Below are positions 1-6,261 of a stretch of 10,218 bases of DNA, in pieces. A program made the translations under genes and the position numbers. Origin of the DNA: an uncultured Alphaproteobacteria bacterium (GTDB taxonomy: Bacteria > Pseudomonadota > Alphaproteobacteria > RF32 > CAG-239); assembly GCA_934271195.1 (NCBI GenBank), contig CAKQRB010000053.1, positions 1-10,218 of the forward strand, read 5' to 3'. The notes beneath the pieces were generated by a model. It was given only the letters and a program-made list of their open reading frames with translations, had not been told where the DNA came from and did no database searches. Every line of letters starts with the position of its first letter. Positions within the stretch are counted from its first letter, which is position 1.

Positions 1-101
1 GTACTTGTTAAACCCTGCTCCGTCATTATCCGGTTTAATTCTTTATTGCAATAACTCCGGAAGGTCTTATACCACTCTTTTCTATATTTTCTTGATAACA
101 T
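1..101 (-). CDS. HTH-type small protein, 5' part only (cut by window edge)
   Basis: This is the first 33 codons of the same 86-residue protein seen complete at 9938-10198, running off the left edge. The ATG at 99-101 is preceded by AAGGAG (complement of 110-115) with an 8-nt spacer, a strong ribosome binding site. The nucleotide sequence is identical to the complete copy as far as it goes. It is either the same gene, if the contig is circular, or a second copy. A terminator-like hairpin (133-157) sits about 30 nt upstream of the start, so expression from the promoter at 296-323 would need read-through. Confidence 0.7.
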   Translation of the reverse strand, partial: MLSRKYRKEWYKTFRSYCNKELNRIMTEQGLTS

Positions 102-121
102 TTTTTTAGCTCCTTAGTTTT
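1..121. repeat. Terminal direct repeat, left copy (121 bp)
   Basis: These 121 bases are identical, base for base, to the last 121 bases of the window. They hold the first 33 codons of the HTH gene plus its ribosome binding site. An exact match at both contig ends is what a k-mer assembler leaves on a circular path. A genuine duplication of the HTH gene start would look the same. The sequence alone cannot separate the two. Confidence 0.95.
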
Positions 122-124
122 GTT

Positions 125-289
125 AAAACAAAATCCGCCTAAAAAAAATAGGCGGATGGAGCTAGAAAACTGCTTAGACACAGTCATGGTTATTCGTTGC
201 GCAAGCGCACTTATTTCCCAATACTCCACCCGAAGTGGAATTAATCTAAGAGATGTTTTCTAGACACCACAGCCCGTCTCCGAACTGCG
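125..289 (-). ncRNA. Structured noncoding RNA candidate, about 165 nt
   Basis: No plausible protein is encoded here, yet the segment has a promoter, nested pairing and a terminator. On plus coordinates the pairing is: a 5' hairpin, 285-290 with 267-272 (one G-U pair); a main stem P1, 255-263 with 162-170, nine perfect pairs; P2, 245-250 with 173-178, six perfect pairs stacked just inside P1. The P2 loop holds two small hairpins, 225-229/235-239 and 198-202/205-209. The 3' hairpin is the terminator at 133-157. The predicted start (about 288-290, from the -10 box) falls exactly at the foot of the 5' hairpin. I do not recognise the family. SRP RNA is excluded because the GGAAG loop motif is missing, and no tRNA fold is present. 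A 6S-like RNA or a cis-acting leader of the HTH gene remain possible. Confidence 0.6.
133..157 (-). terminator. Intrinsic terminator of the structured RNA
   Basis: On the minus strand there is a perfect 8-bp stem (ATCCGCCT / AGGCGGAT) with a 9-nt loop of an A and eight Ts, followed directly by TTTTGTTTT. The opposite strand has no T tract, so the terminator acts on minus-strand transcripts. It separates the structured RNA from the HTH start codon at 101. It could be a simple 3' end or an attenuator. Confidence 0.8.
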
Positions 290-295
290 GCTATT

Positions 296-323
296 ATCAT
301 AAAGTATTGCAGAGATTTTGCAA
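296..323 (-). promoter_or_regulatory. Sigma70-type promoter for the structured RNA
   Basis: On the minus strand TTGCAA (318-323) and TATGAT (296-301) are separated by 16 nt. TATGAT matches the TATAAT consensus at five of six positions. The predicted start is near 289, which coincides with the first paired base of the RNA's 5' hairpin. The promoter lies downstream of the parAB-operon terminator, so the RNA is an independent unit. Confidence 0.55.
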
Positions 324-374
324 GCGGATTTTTCCGTGAATATTTTCGGTGTTGTTTTTTCAGAATGATGCAAT

Positions 375-402
375 AAAAAAGCTCTGTCAGAAACAGAGCT
401 TT
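375..402 (-). terminator. Intrinsic terminator closing the rsmG-parAB operon
   Basis: A perfect 10-bp stem, AAAGCTCTGT (378-387) with ACAGAGCTTT (393-402), has a 5-nt loop and runs into a T tract on the minus strand. It lies 20 nt past the stop of the cysteine-rich gene. It is the clear end of the minus-strand transcription unit rsmG-parA-parB-FTR-like. Confidence 0.9.
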
Positions 403-421
403 AGAAGCGAAAAGATAAAGC

Positions 422-676
422 TTAAGCCGTTTGTTCTTTCTTAACTTCGGCGGCTTTTTGATAACAATTGCAATGGCAAACGCCTTTTTCTTCAATATCT
501 TTGCGGCATTGTTCAGAAATGCAATAGCGGGCAGCATTTTTGCCGTCGCAGGGGCATCTCTGCCATTCGGCATCACCAAACATCATGGCTTTGGCTTTGG
601 CAATTTTTTCAATGTTTTTAGTCGGCGTATATCCGGCTTCTTCGCATTTTTTAAGCATATTTTCTAAAATGGTCAT
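422..676 (-). CDS. Small FTR catalytic-chain-like Cys-rich protein
   Basis: This 84-residue protein has eight cysteines: C11, C41, C43, C52, C57, C67, C69 and C71. The CPC (41-43) and the DIEEKGVCHC segment (60-69) resemble the catalytic (beta) chain of ferredoxin-thioredoxin reductase. That enzyme uses a 4Fe-4S cluster next to a redox disulfide to reduce thioredoxin. The canonical chain has CPC-x16-CPC-x8-CHC. Here the middle CPC is replaced by C-x4-C and the first gap is only 8 residues, so cluster ligation may differ. No variable chain is encoded nearby. I chose ATG 676 because AGAG lies 7 nt upstream; a TTG at 697 in the same frame would overlap parB and has no better binding site. It starts 13 nt after parB stops and is followed by a strong terminator, so it is probably co-transcribed with parAB. 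Family assignment is fairly sure; the reaction is inferred. Confidence 0.75.
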   Translation of the reverse strand: MTILENMLKKCEEAGYTPTKNIEKIAKAKAMMFGDAEWQRCPCDGKNAARYCISEQCRKDIEEKGVCHCNCYQKAAEVKKEQTA

Positions 677-689
677 AATTTTTCTCTCT

Positions 690-1739
690 TTAATCAATAA
701 CTTTTATAGTAAATTTTTCGGAGCCGGCAGCCGGAGCGGCAGAAGTTTGCGTTTGCGGCTGATTATCCGTAATAAGATTATTTTTGCGCTTATTTTCCAA
801 GATGTCAACAATCATATCCAGTTCTGCTACAGAAGCATATTGTAAAACAACTTTACCGCCGCCCTGTTTGCTTGGCGTGATTTTAATTCTCAGGCCCAAA
901 GCTTTTTTCAGATCTCTCTCAATGGTTTCTAAATCCTCATTTTTTTTGACTGCTTTCTTTTCTTCCTGTTTGTCTTTTTTATCTTTCAGGCGGGCAACCA
1001 GTTCTTCGACCTGACGAACGCTTAAGTCTTTTTGAATAATTGCTTTTGCTAATTCTTCGGCATTTTCAATGCCAATCAGGCAACGGGCATGGCCGGCACT
1101 CAGCTTGCCTTCCTTGATCAGTTCCTTAATAGAATCGGGCAGGGCAAGCAGGCGCAATGTATTGGCAACATGGCTGCGCGATTTGCCGACAATTTGCGAC
1201 AAAGCCTCCTGCGTATGAGAAAACTCGTCAATCAACCGTTGAAAGCCCTCGGCTTCTTCAATAGCTGACAGGTTCTCACGCAACAGATTTTCTACCAGAG
1301 CAACTTCCAGAACTTCTTTGTCGCTCATATCCTTAATAATGGCCGGAACTTTTTCCAATCCGGCTTTTTGAGCTGCGCGCCACCGACGTTCACCGGCAAT
1401 AATCTCATATTTGTCATCTTTTTTGCGCAGCAAAAGCGGTTGCAGCACGCCTTTTTCTTTGATTGAATCGGACAAGGCATTTAAGGCTTCTTCATCAAAT
1501 TCGGTACGCGGCTGATACTTTCCGGGGACGATTTGGTTAATAAAAATTTCTGTATCCGCCTGATGGGTAGTCGATGTGTCAGTCGGGAGCAAAACGTCAT
1601 CCGCCGTTAAATCGTCATCTCCGAGCAGGGCGCTCAGACCGCGACCAAGGCTTTTGCGTTTATGTTGTTCCTGCGTTTCCACCGGCGGCATCTCATTTTC
1701 ATTACTGTTTAACAATTCGTCCAATTCATTATCTAGCAT
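690..1739 (-). CDS. parB: Chromosome partitioning protein ParB
   Basis: ParB binds parS, loads as a CTP-dependent sliding clamp and spreads along DNA, marking the origin region for segregation by ParA. The 349-residue protein has the expected order: an N-terminal ParA-stimulating motif LGRGLSALLG (31-40); the ParB/Srx CTP-binding domain with QPR (76-78), GERRWRA (116-122) and ENLLRENL (150-157); an HTH for parS near residues 176-200; a Lys/Glu-rich linker (250-270); and the dimerisation domain (about 270-318). After that comes an unusual tail of about 30 residues, rich in Gln, Thr, Ala and Asn. AAGGA lies 9 nt before the ATG. The gene overlaps parA by 7 bp, typical of translational coupling. 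Two parS sites, its targets, lie at 3093-3108 and 7848-7863. Confidence 0.97.
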   Translation of the reverse strand: MLDNELDELLNSNENEMPPVETQEQHKRKSLGRGLSALLGDDDLTADDVLLPTDTSTTHQADTEIFINQIVPGKYQPRTEFDEEALNALSDSIKEKGVLQPLLLRKKDDKYEIIAGERRWRAAQKAGLEKVPAIIKDMSDKEVLEVALVENLLRENLSAIEEAEGFQRLIDEFSHTQEALSQIVGKSRSHVANTLRLLALPDSIKELIKEGKLSAGHARCLIGIENAEELAKAIIQKDLSVRQVEELVARLKDKKDKQEEKKAVKKNEDLETIERDLKKALGLRIKITPSKQGGGKVVLQYASVAELDMIVDILENKRKNNLITDNQPQTQTSAAPAAGSEKFTIKVID

Positions 1740-2512
1740 GCGACCAATTCCTTCTCTCTTTTTAATACTTCACCGGTCAAGCTGATATAAGCCTGCGAGC
1801 CGGGGCATTTGAAATCATAAATCAAAACCGGTTTGCCATGTGACGGCGCTTCGGAAATGCGAACATTTCTCGGTATTACGGTATTATAAACCTTTTTACC
1901 AAAGAAGTTGCGCACGTCTTCTTCTACCATCTGGGTCAAGTTGTTGCGTTTGTCGTACATTGTTAAGACTACACCCTGAAGCTCTAAGGAAGGGTTAAAT
2001 TTCTTCTTGATTGTATTAATGTTGCGTATCAAGTCCGTAATGCCTTCCAACGCCAGAAATTCACACTGCAGCGGAACAATTACCGCATTGGCCGCAACAA
2101 GAGCGTTAATTGTAACAAGGCTCAGTGACGGCGGGCAGTCAATCAGAACATAATCATAATTGACAGCATCACGCTGAATGGCTCTTTTCAGTGCATATTC
2201 GCGATTGTCCATATCGACCAGTTCAATCTCTGCGCCGGCTAAATCCGGAGAAGAAGGAACAAGTGAAAAATTGGGAATCTCCGTCCATACAATGGCTTCG
2301 CTCAATTTGCGCGTGCCGACAAGAACTTCATAAGAAGAAACCATGCGGCCGCGTTTGTCAATGCCCATTGATGTTGAGGCATTTCTCTGAGGATCTAAAT
2401 CAATTACTAAAACCTTTTTGCCGGTTGCGGCCATGGCCGTGGCGACGTTAACCGTGGTGGTGGTTTTGCCGACGCCGCCTTTGCGGTTGGCTATAGCAAT
2501 TATTCTGGGCAT
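1733..2512 (-). CDS. parA: Chromosome partitioning ATPase ParA (Soj)
   Basis: ParA binds nonspecific DNA as an ATP dimer and is released by ParB-stimulated hydrolysis, moving ParB-parS complexes over the nucleoid. The 259-residue protein has the deviant Walker A KGGVGKTT (11-18, with signature Lys11 and catalytic Lys16), the Walker A' VIDLDPQ (from about 36), Walker B VLIDCPP (about 122-128), and the conserved C-terminal RNVRISEAPSHG stretch. It has no N-terminal HTH extension, which marks it as the short chromosomal type rather than a plasmid P1-type ParA. AAGGAG lies 8 nt before the ATG. It starts 4 nt after the rsmG stop and overlaps parB by 7 bp, so the three genes form one operon. Confidence 0.97.
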   Translation of the reverse strand: MPRIIAIANRKGGVGKTTTTVNVATAMAATGKKVLVIDLDPQRNASTSMGIDKRGRMVSSYEVLVGTRKLSEAIVWTEIPNFSLVPSSPDLAGAEIELVDMDNREYALKRAIQRDAVNYDYVLIDCPPSLSLVTINALVAANAVIVPLQCEFLALEGITDLIRNINTIKKKFNPSLELQGVVLTMYDKRNNLTQMVEEDVRNFFGKKVYNTVIPRNVRISEAPSHGKPVLIYDFKCPGSQAYISLTGEVLKREKELVAC

Positions 2513-2516
2513 ACAA

Positions 2517-3134
2517 TTATCTCCTTTTATGAATATCCGTTATAATCAAAATAACACCTTCGTCACTTTCCTGACTGGGCAAGACTTCGGCCTTAAACTT
2601 CCAAAGCTTTTCAGCCTCTGCAATTTCATCTGCGTAAGACTTGCCTTTAAGAAAAATACATTTGGTTTTGCTGGTGCAAAATTTTTGCGCGTAGTTTAAT
2701 AAATCGCTTAATGAAGCCATAGCGCGCGATGTAATAACATCGGCAGCTTCAGCCGGAATGTCTTCAATTCTTTTATTTAAGACTTCAACGTTTGAAATTC
2801 CGGTAATTTTCTTAACTTCATTTAAATACAGTGTTTTCTTTTTAATACTTTCAATAAGCTTGAATTTTAAATACGGTGTTTTTTCCGCAGCCATAACAGC
2901 AAGCACCATTCCCGGAAAACCAGCACCAGAGCCAAAATCATAGACAACACCCTGTTGCGGCAGCAGTGAGAAAAGCTGCATTGAATCTTGAAAATGACGT
3001 TGCCAAGCACTCTCTAAAGAATTTTTACTGACAAGATTCATGCGATTTTGCCATTCACAAAGAGAAGCTTCATACGCTTTTAGCTTGTCCATTGTTTCAC
3101 GTGAAACAGTATATTTACGCTCTAAATTTTTCAT
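2517..3134 (-). CDS. rsmG: 16S rRNA m7G527 methyltransferase RsmG (GidB)
   Basis: RsmG transfers a methyl group from S-adenosylmethionine to N7 of G527 of 16S rRNA in the small subunit. The 205-residue length is normal. The SAM-binding loop is DFGSGAGFPG (66-75), followed by LIES..KK (93-100) and the SRAMASL motif (136-142). The N-terminal WQNRMNLVS segment is typical of the family. Codons 10-14 (VSRET) carry a perfect parS site. The start at 3134 has only A/T upstream and no Shine-Dalgarno sequence, yet the alignment of the VSRET/NLVS segment to the family supports it. The expected neighbour mnmG is displaced by five genes. rsmG heads the rsmG-parA-parB-FTR-like operon. Confidence 0.95.
   Translation of the reverse strand: MKNLERKYTVSRETMDKLKAYEASLCEWQNRMNLVSKNSLESAWQRHFQDSMQLFSLLPQQGVVYDFGSGAGFPGMVLAVMAAEKTPYLKFKLIESIKKKTLYLNEVKKITGISNVEVLNKRIEDIPAEAADVITSRAMASLSDLLNYAQKFCTSKTKCIFLKGKSYADEIAEAEKLWKFKAEVLPSQESDEGVILIITDIHKRR
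3093..3108. promoter_or_regulatory. parS: parS centromere site inside rsmG
   Basis: TGTTTCACGTGAAACA is the perfect 16-bp palindromic consensus bound by chromosomal ParB. It lies within rsmG codons 9-14 and is read GTT TCA CGT GAA ACA. It is about 0.6 kb from parA. Placement in the gidB VSRET codons is a known alphaproteobacterial arrangement. Confidence 0.97.
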
Positions 3135-3196
3135 AAAATATTTATATAATTTTTATAAAAAATTTAAAATATAAAAATAAGAGTTATAAACATATA

Positions 3197-3225
3197 TTTA
3201 TGAATAAAAATCGCATTATTTGCAA
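3197..3225 (-). promoter_or_regulatory. Possible promoter for rsmG-parAB
   Basis: On the minus strand TTGCAA (3220-3225) is followed after 17 nt by CATAAA (3197-3202). It uses the same TTGCAA -35 as the mnmG and structured-RNA promoters. The -10 match is only moderate. The surrounding A/T richness makes chance matches likely. Confidence 0.3.
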
Positions 3226-3253
3226 CAAAAGCAAAACAAAGACATAACAAAAT

Positions 3254-3271
3254 AAAAAAGATTCTAAAATC
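3254..3271 (-). terminator. Weak terminator candidate after the PHP gene
   Basis: On the minus strand a 4-bp hairpin GATT-ttag-AATC runs into TTTTTT, about 40 nt past the PHP stop. The stem is short and A/T-rich. It may end the mnmG-to-PHP transcript only partly, or not at all. Confidence 0.25.
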
Positions 3272-3312
3272 AAGCAGTTAATCACTGTTCCTTGACTCAA
3301 TATTTTAATATT

Positions 3313-4146
3313 TTATAGCTTCCAGCGATTATTATAATTCATTCTTTGCAAAAGAGATTCGGCAACTGAAAAATCCTGTGTTAATTCACTTATATGATGA
3401 GCATCATCACTAATCAGAACAGGAATGTTAAGTTGGCGCATTTTTTGTAACAAAATAGATGCAGGGTAACAACTACCGTTTTTACGAATGCCTTTGGTAC
3501 TCACTTCTGCCGGAATGTTATTCTTTGCCAGAGTTTGCAGCAGATATTCTTTTTCTGTCATAAAACTGTTATCGTTACAGCCGGTAACACGACGCATATA
3601 ATCAATATGAGCAACAAAATTAAACAATTTTGTTTCCGCGGCTCGTGCTATTGTTAAAAAATGGCGACGAAGATATGTTTTCTGCCGCTCTTTTTGCGGA
3701 ACAAATTTTATCAATTCATCAGCATCTATCGGATAATCACAAGATTCAGAAAACAAAAAATGATTGCCGGTGATATAATAATCCAGTTTCGTCCGGCTGC
3801 GAAAGTTCATAAATTCTTCCAACCAGCCATCATACGTAAAGAAATCAACCTCTGCGCCGACAAAAATTCGCAAAGGATACTTTTTTGCCAGTTTGGCAAT
3901 CTCTTGTTTGTACGCAATAAAGGCTGTTGCCGCCTCAGCAAAATCAGTGCGATATATATGAAAACCGTGATATTCCTTTAATTTCGGCCAGCTCGGACTT
4001 TGATGAAAATTTTTATGAACAACCAAATGCTCAGAAAAGCCAATTTCTTTTAATCCGCATTTGACGGCCTGTTCCAGCATTTCTTCCGCAGAATTGCGCC
4101 CATCAGAAAATAGCGTATGGGTATGATAGGAATAGTTTTGCATCAT
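3313..4146 (-). CDS. PHP-domain phosphoesterase, histidinol-phosphatase-like
   Basis: This 277-residue single-domain PHP protein resembles HisK-type histidinol-phosphate phosphatases. The metal-binding residues are in order: H8 and H10 in SYHTHTLFSDG (with D15), H40 in GFSEH, E99 in VGAEVDFF, H129 in TGNHF, H180 in VAHIDY, and D248 and H250 in ISDDAHH. All expected ligands of a trinuclear PHP centre appear to be kept, so an active hydrolase of a phosphate ester is likely. No signal peptide is visible. Its ATG ATG directly abuts the stop of the MurA-like gene with no spacer, so translation is probably coupled. No other histidine-pathway gene is present, so histidinol phosphate may not be its substrate. 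The family is sure; the substrate is unknown. Confidence 0.85.
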   Translation of the reverse strand: MMQNYSYHTHTLFSDGRNSAEEMLEQAVKCGLKEIGFSEHLVVHKNFHQSPSWPKLKEYHGFHIYRTDFAEAATAFIAYKQEIAKLAKKYPLRIFVGAEVDFFTYDGWLEEFMNFRSRTKLDYYITGNHFLFSESCDYPIDADELIKFVPQKERQKTYLRRHFLTIARAAETKLFNFVAHIDYMRRVTGCNDNSFMTEKEYLLQTLAKNNIPAEVSTKGIRKNGSCYPASILLQKMRQLNIPVLISDDAHHISELTQDFSVAESLLQRMNYNNRWKL

Positions 4147-5571
4147 TTACACTTCATAATAAGGCAAAAGTTCTATATCTTCTCCTTCTGCGGAGGCTAG
4201 AACGTCTATTCCAATGTTTTGCAGATTATGTACCAGATTCGGATAACCGCGCAGGGCATAAGACGGCGTTTCAATCGTGCTTTGGCCATTTGCAATCGCC
4301 GCAGTTATAATCAATCCGACAGTACCGCGCAAATCCATTCCCTCAACATTGGCGGAATGATATTTTGACTGGTGAATTTTAACCACTAAAGCTTCTTTAT
4401 TGGCAATAACCTGACTTGTAACAATATCAATTTTTTCACTTTCACAGTTTAAACCGAATTTACGCATTTCTTTCAGATGTCTGTCGCGACCAGGCCAAAT
4501 AGCATCAGTAAGCAAAGAATCTGTTTGTGCAAGCCCCAAAATCGGTGTCCAAATCTGCTGAATATCGGTTTCTGCTCCGGGGAAGGGCGTCATTTGCATA
4601 AGAATACCGTCAAAATCCGGACGATTACGAAAGTTAAAGCTTAACTGTGTTCGATTAGGAGAATAGAAAATGCCGCTTTTGAACATTTTATTCAACTGCA
4701 AAAACCAAGGACGACAATGTTCAAAATTGATACCGTTTAATTGAATTTCACCTTTGGTACCAAGGGCAAGCAACGCATAAGTCGCAGCTTCTATTCTGTC
4801 GGGAATTACGTAGAAATTTCCGCCTTTTAACAAAGATTTGTTTTTGCCGTCATAGATTATACCGGTACTCTCGTTACCAGAGAGGCCAAGTCCCATTTGC
4901 TGCAGCATGTCAATCAGATTGGAGACTTCCGGCTCTAAGGAAGCATTATAAATCATTTTAACATCTTGCGCTCCGGCGACAGCAAGAAGCCAGTGAAAGG
5001 TCGCGCCGTGAGAAACCCGCAACGTGGTATAAATCGGGCGGACAGTCTCGTTTTTTCCATGAGACAGGGTGAAAATAAGATAATTTCCGTCAGCGGTATT
5101 TTCTTCTTCAATAGAAGCCCCGAGGACAGAGCGAATCAAATCTTCATGAAAATCTGTCGGACGTTTGCCGCCAAAAGAGCAGCCGCCGGGGACATAAACT
5201 TTCAGGCCGTCAAATTCTCCAGTATAACGAAAACGAGCAAGCAGCGATCCCCAAAGATAATAGCTGGCACGAATATGAGAAGCTTTTTGTGATACAATAT
5301 TATTTGTAATTTTAGCAGCGTGGAGATACAAAATTTTCTGACGGAAATTATAACGGACATCGACACCGAGTTCAATCAGTATCCGACCGAGTTCAAGAAC
5401 ATCGCTGATATTAGGCACATTGTGGAGAATAACAGGCTCGTTTGTCAACAAAGAAGCGCACATTAGTCCGAGAATCGAATTTTTGGCACCACTGATATCA
5501 ACAGATCCGGCAACGGGATTACCGCCGTTTATGACTAATTTTTTGGGAATAAAGAACCTTGATTTTATCAT
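4147..5571 (-). CDS. Divergent MurA-like enolpyruvyl transferase
   Basis: The protein is of the EPSP synthase/MurA fold. MurA transfers enolpyruvate from PEP to UDP-N-acetylglucosamine in the first committed step of peptidoglycan synthesis. Visible family motifs are SGAKNS (28-32, Lys30 and Asn31), RASYYLWG (101-108), GGCSFGGKRPTDFH (129-142, with Cys131 at the PEP-reactive cysteine position), VSHGAT (186-191), PDRIEAATY (257-265), ETDIQ (334-338, Asp336 at the catalytic Asp position) and DLRGTVGL (413-420, Arg415). At 474 residues it is about 50 longer than typical MurA. The usual GARPVDLH has become GGKRPTDFH, and the ENRF..H segment is replaced by WPGRDRH (359-365). It may therefore be a paralog with a changed acceptor, not the main cell-wall enzyme. 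GGAG lies 7 nt before the ATG. It sits 63 nt after the third HD gene and abuts the PHP gene. Confidence 0.85.
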   Translation of the reverse strand: MIKSRFFIPKKLVINGGNPVAGSVDISGAKNSILGLMCASLLTNEPVILHNVPNISDVLELGRILIELGVDVRYNFRQKILYLHAAKITNNIVSQKASHIRASYYLWGSLLARFRYTGEFDGLKVYVPGGCSFGGKRPTDFHEDLIRSVLGASIEEENTADGNYLIFTLSHGKNETVRPIYTTLRVSHGATFHWLLAVAGAQDVKMIYNASLEPEVSNLIDMLQQMGLGLSGNESTGIIYDGKNKSLLKGGNFYVIPDRIEAATYALLALGTKGEIQLNGINFEHCRPWFLQLNKMFKSGIFYSPNRTQLSFNFRNRPDFDGILMQMTPFPGAETDIQQIWTPILGLAQTDSLLTDAIWPGRDRHLKEMRKFGLNCESEKIDIVTSQVIANKEALVVKIHQSKYHSANVEGMDLRGTVGLIITAAIANGQSTIETPSYALRGYPNLVHNLQNIGIDVLASAEGEDIELLPYYEV

Positions 5572-5634
5572 TGCGCATCTCCAATTATCTGAATGCGCAT
5601 ATTATAAGCCTCAATAGTTAATTCCTGCTTAATA

Positions 5635-6261
5635 TCATTTGCTTTTTATTTGCAGCAGCGTATAAACATCTTCTCCGCAAAGGTTGTCAAAATGCTGTTT
5701 TAAGGGCAAAGCATCGCGAATCAGGTTTTGTTTTTGCTCAGTCGAAAGATGATAGCGACAGGCAATTCCTTTCGCCCGCTGTTCGATGGTTACAAAATTG
5801 AATCCTTCTGTCAGCATATCGCAAAACTGGATAAGGCGGTCATAGTCATTATAAGCAAGCGGCGCCAATTTTTCTTTTGCCCAGCGGAGCCAATCGCTGG
5901 GATAATTATATTCTTTATCCAAAAAATCTTTGATGTGAAACGTATGTGTCAGACAGATACGTGCAACATCATCATAGCCCAAAGCTGTCATTTCTTCATA
6001 TCCTTCCCGCGCATGAAAGCGATTTTCTTCTTGTTCGTTAATTCTTTTGCCAAAATCATGCAGTAAGCCGAGAATATAAGCTTTTTGCGCATCCAAACCC
6101 GGAATTTTTTTTGCAATTATTTCAGCAAAACGAGCAACGCCACGCGTATGAAAAACATAAGCGTCGCGATCTTTGAAAGGATAAGGTTTGGACAGGCGGT
6201 TAAGAATTACCGCATGCCAGAGTTTCTCGGCCGTGACCAGATCCGGAAATTTGGGATTCAT
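5635..6261 (-). CDS. HD-domain phosphohydrolase, paralog 1 (last of three)
   Basis: This 208-residue HD-superfamily protein is expected to hydrolyse a phosphate ester or nucleotide using bound metal. Likely metal ligands are H38, H68-D69 (GLLHDFGK), H83 (RFHAREGY), H106 (CLTHTFH) and D148 (FCDML). The same set is found at matching places in the two upstream paralogs. It ends with the shared VYTLLQI motif. The ATG at 6261 lies inside the 3' end of the neighbouring HD gene (62 bp overlap). It is nevertheless supported by GGAG 9 nt upstream and by N-terminal similarity to the paralogs beginning right after the start. No membrane or sensor domain is present. The substrate is unknown. Confidence 0.85.
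   Translation of the reverse strand: MNPKFPDLVTAEKLWHAVILNRLSKPYPFKDRDAYVFHTRGVARFAEIIAKKIPGLDAQKAYILGLLHDFGKRINEQEENRFHAREGYEEMTALGYDDVARICLTHTFHIKDFLDKEYNYPSDWLRWAKEKLAPLAYNDYDRLIQFCDMLTEGFNFVTIEQRAKGIACRYHLSTEQKQNLIRDALPLKQHFDNLCGEDVYTLLQIKSK

Larger units (their letters stand above)
3135..3312. other. AT-rich intergenic gap upstream of rsmG
   Basis: This is 178 nt of strongly A/T-biased DNA between the PHP gene and rsmG, the only sizeable gap between mnmG and parB. It contains no plausible gene and no recognisable DnaA box. It must hold whatever promoter drives rsmG-parAB and whatever ends the upstream operon; weak candidates for both are listed separately. Two GANTC sequences (3260-3264 and 3294-3298) are present, the recognition sequence of the alphaproteobacterial CcrM methylase. 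Such sites also occur by chance. Confidence 0.6.

Noticed and set aside
125..289. Structured RNA as SRP (4.5S) RNA or a tRNA
   Set aside because: There is no GGAAG apical motif and no cloverleaf or T-loop sequence on either strand.
677..697. Upstream in-frame TTG start for the cysteine-rich protein
   Set aside because: It would overlap the end of parB and lacks a better ribosome binding site, while ATG 676 has AGAG at 7 nt.
241..697. Long overlapping reading frames on both strands across the cysteine-rich gene and its terminator
   Set aside because: They run through the terminator hairpin or mirror the real gene, and their translations are low-complexity. They are shadows.
3135..3312. Replication origin in the AT-rich gap
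   Set aside because: I could not find DnaA-box consensus sequences here. A/T richness alone is not enough, so I did not annotate an origin.
5934..5943. A GTGAAAC half of a parS palindrome in HD paralog 1
   Set aside because: The other half-site does not match, so ParB would not be expected to recognise it.
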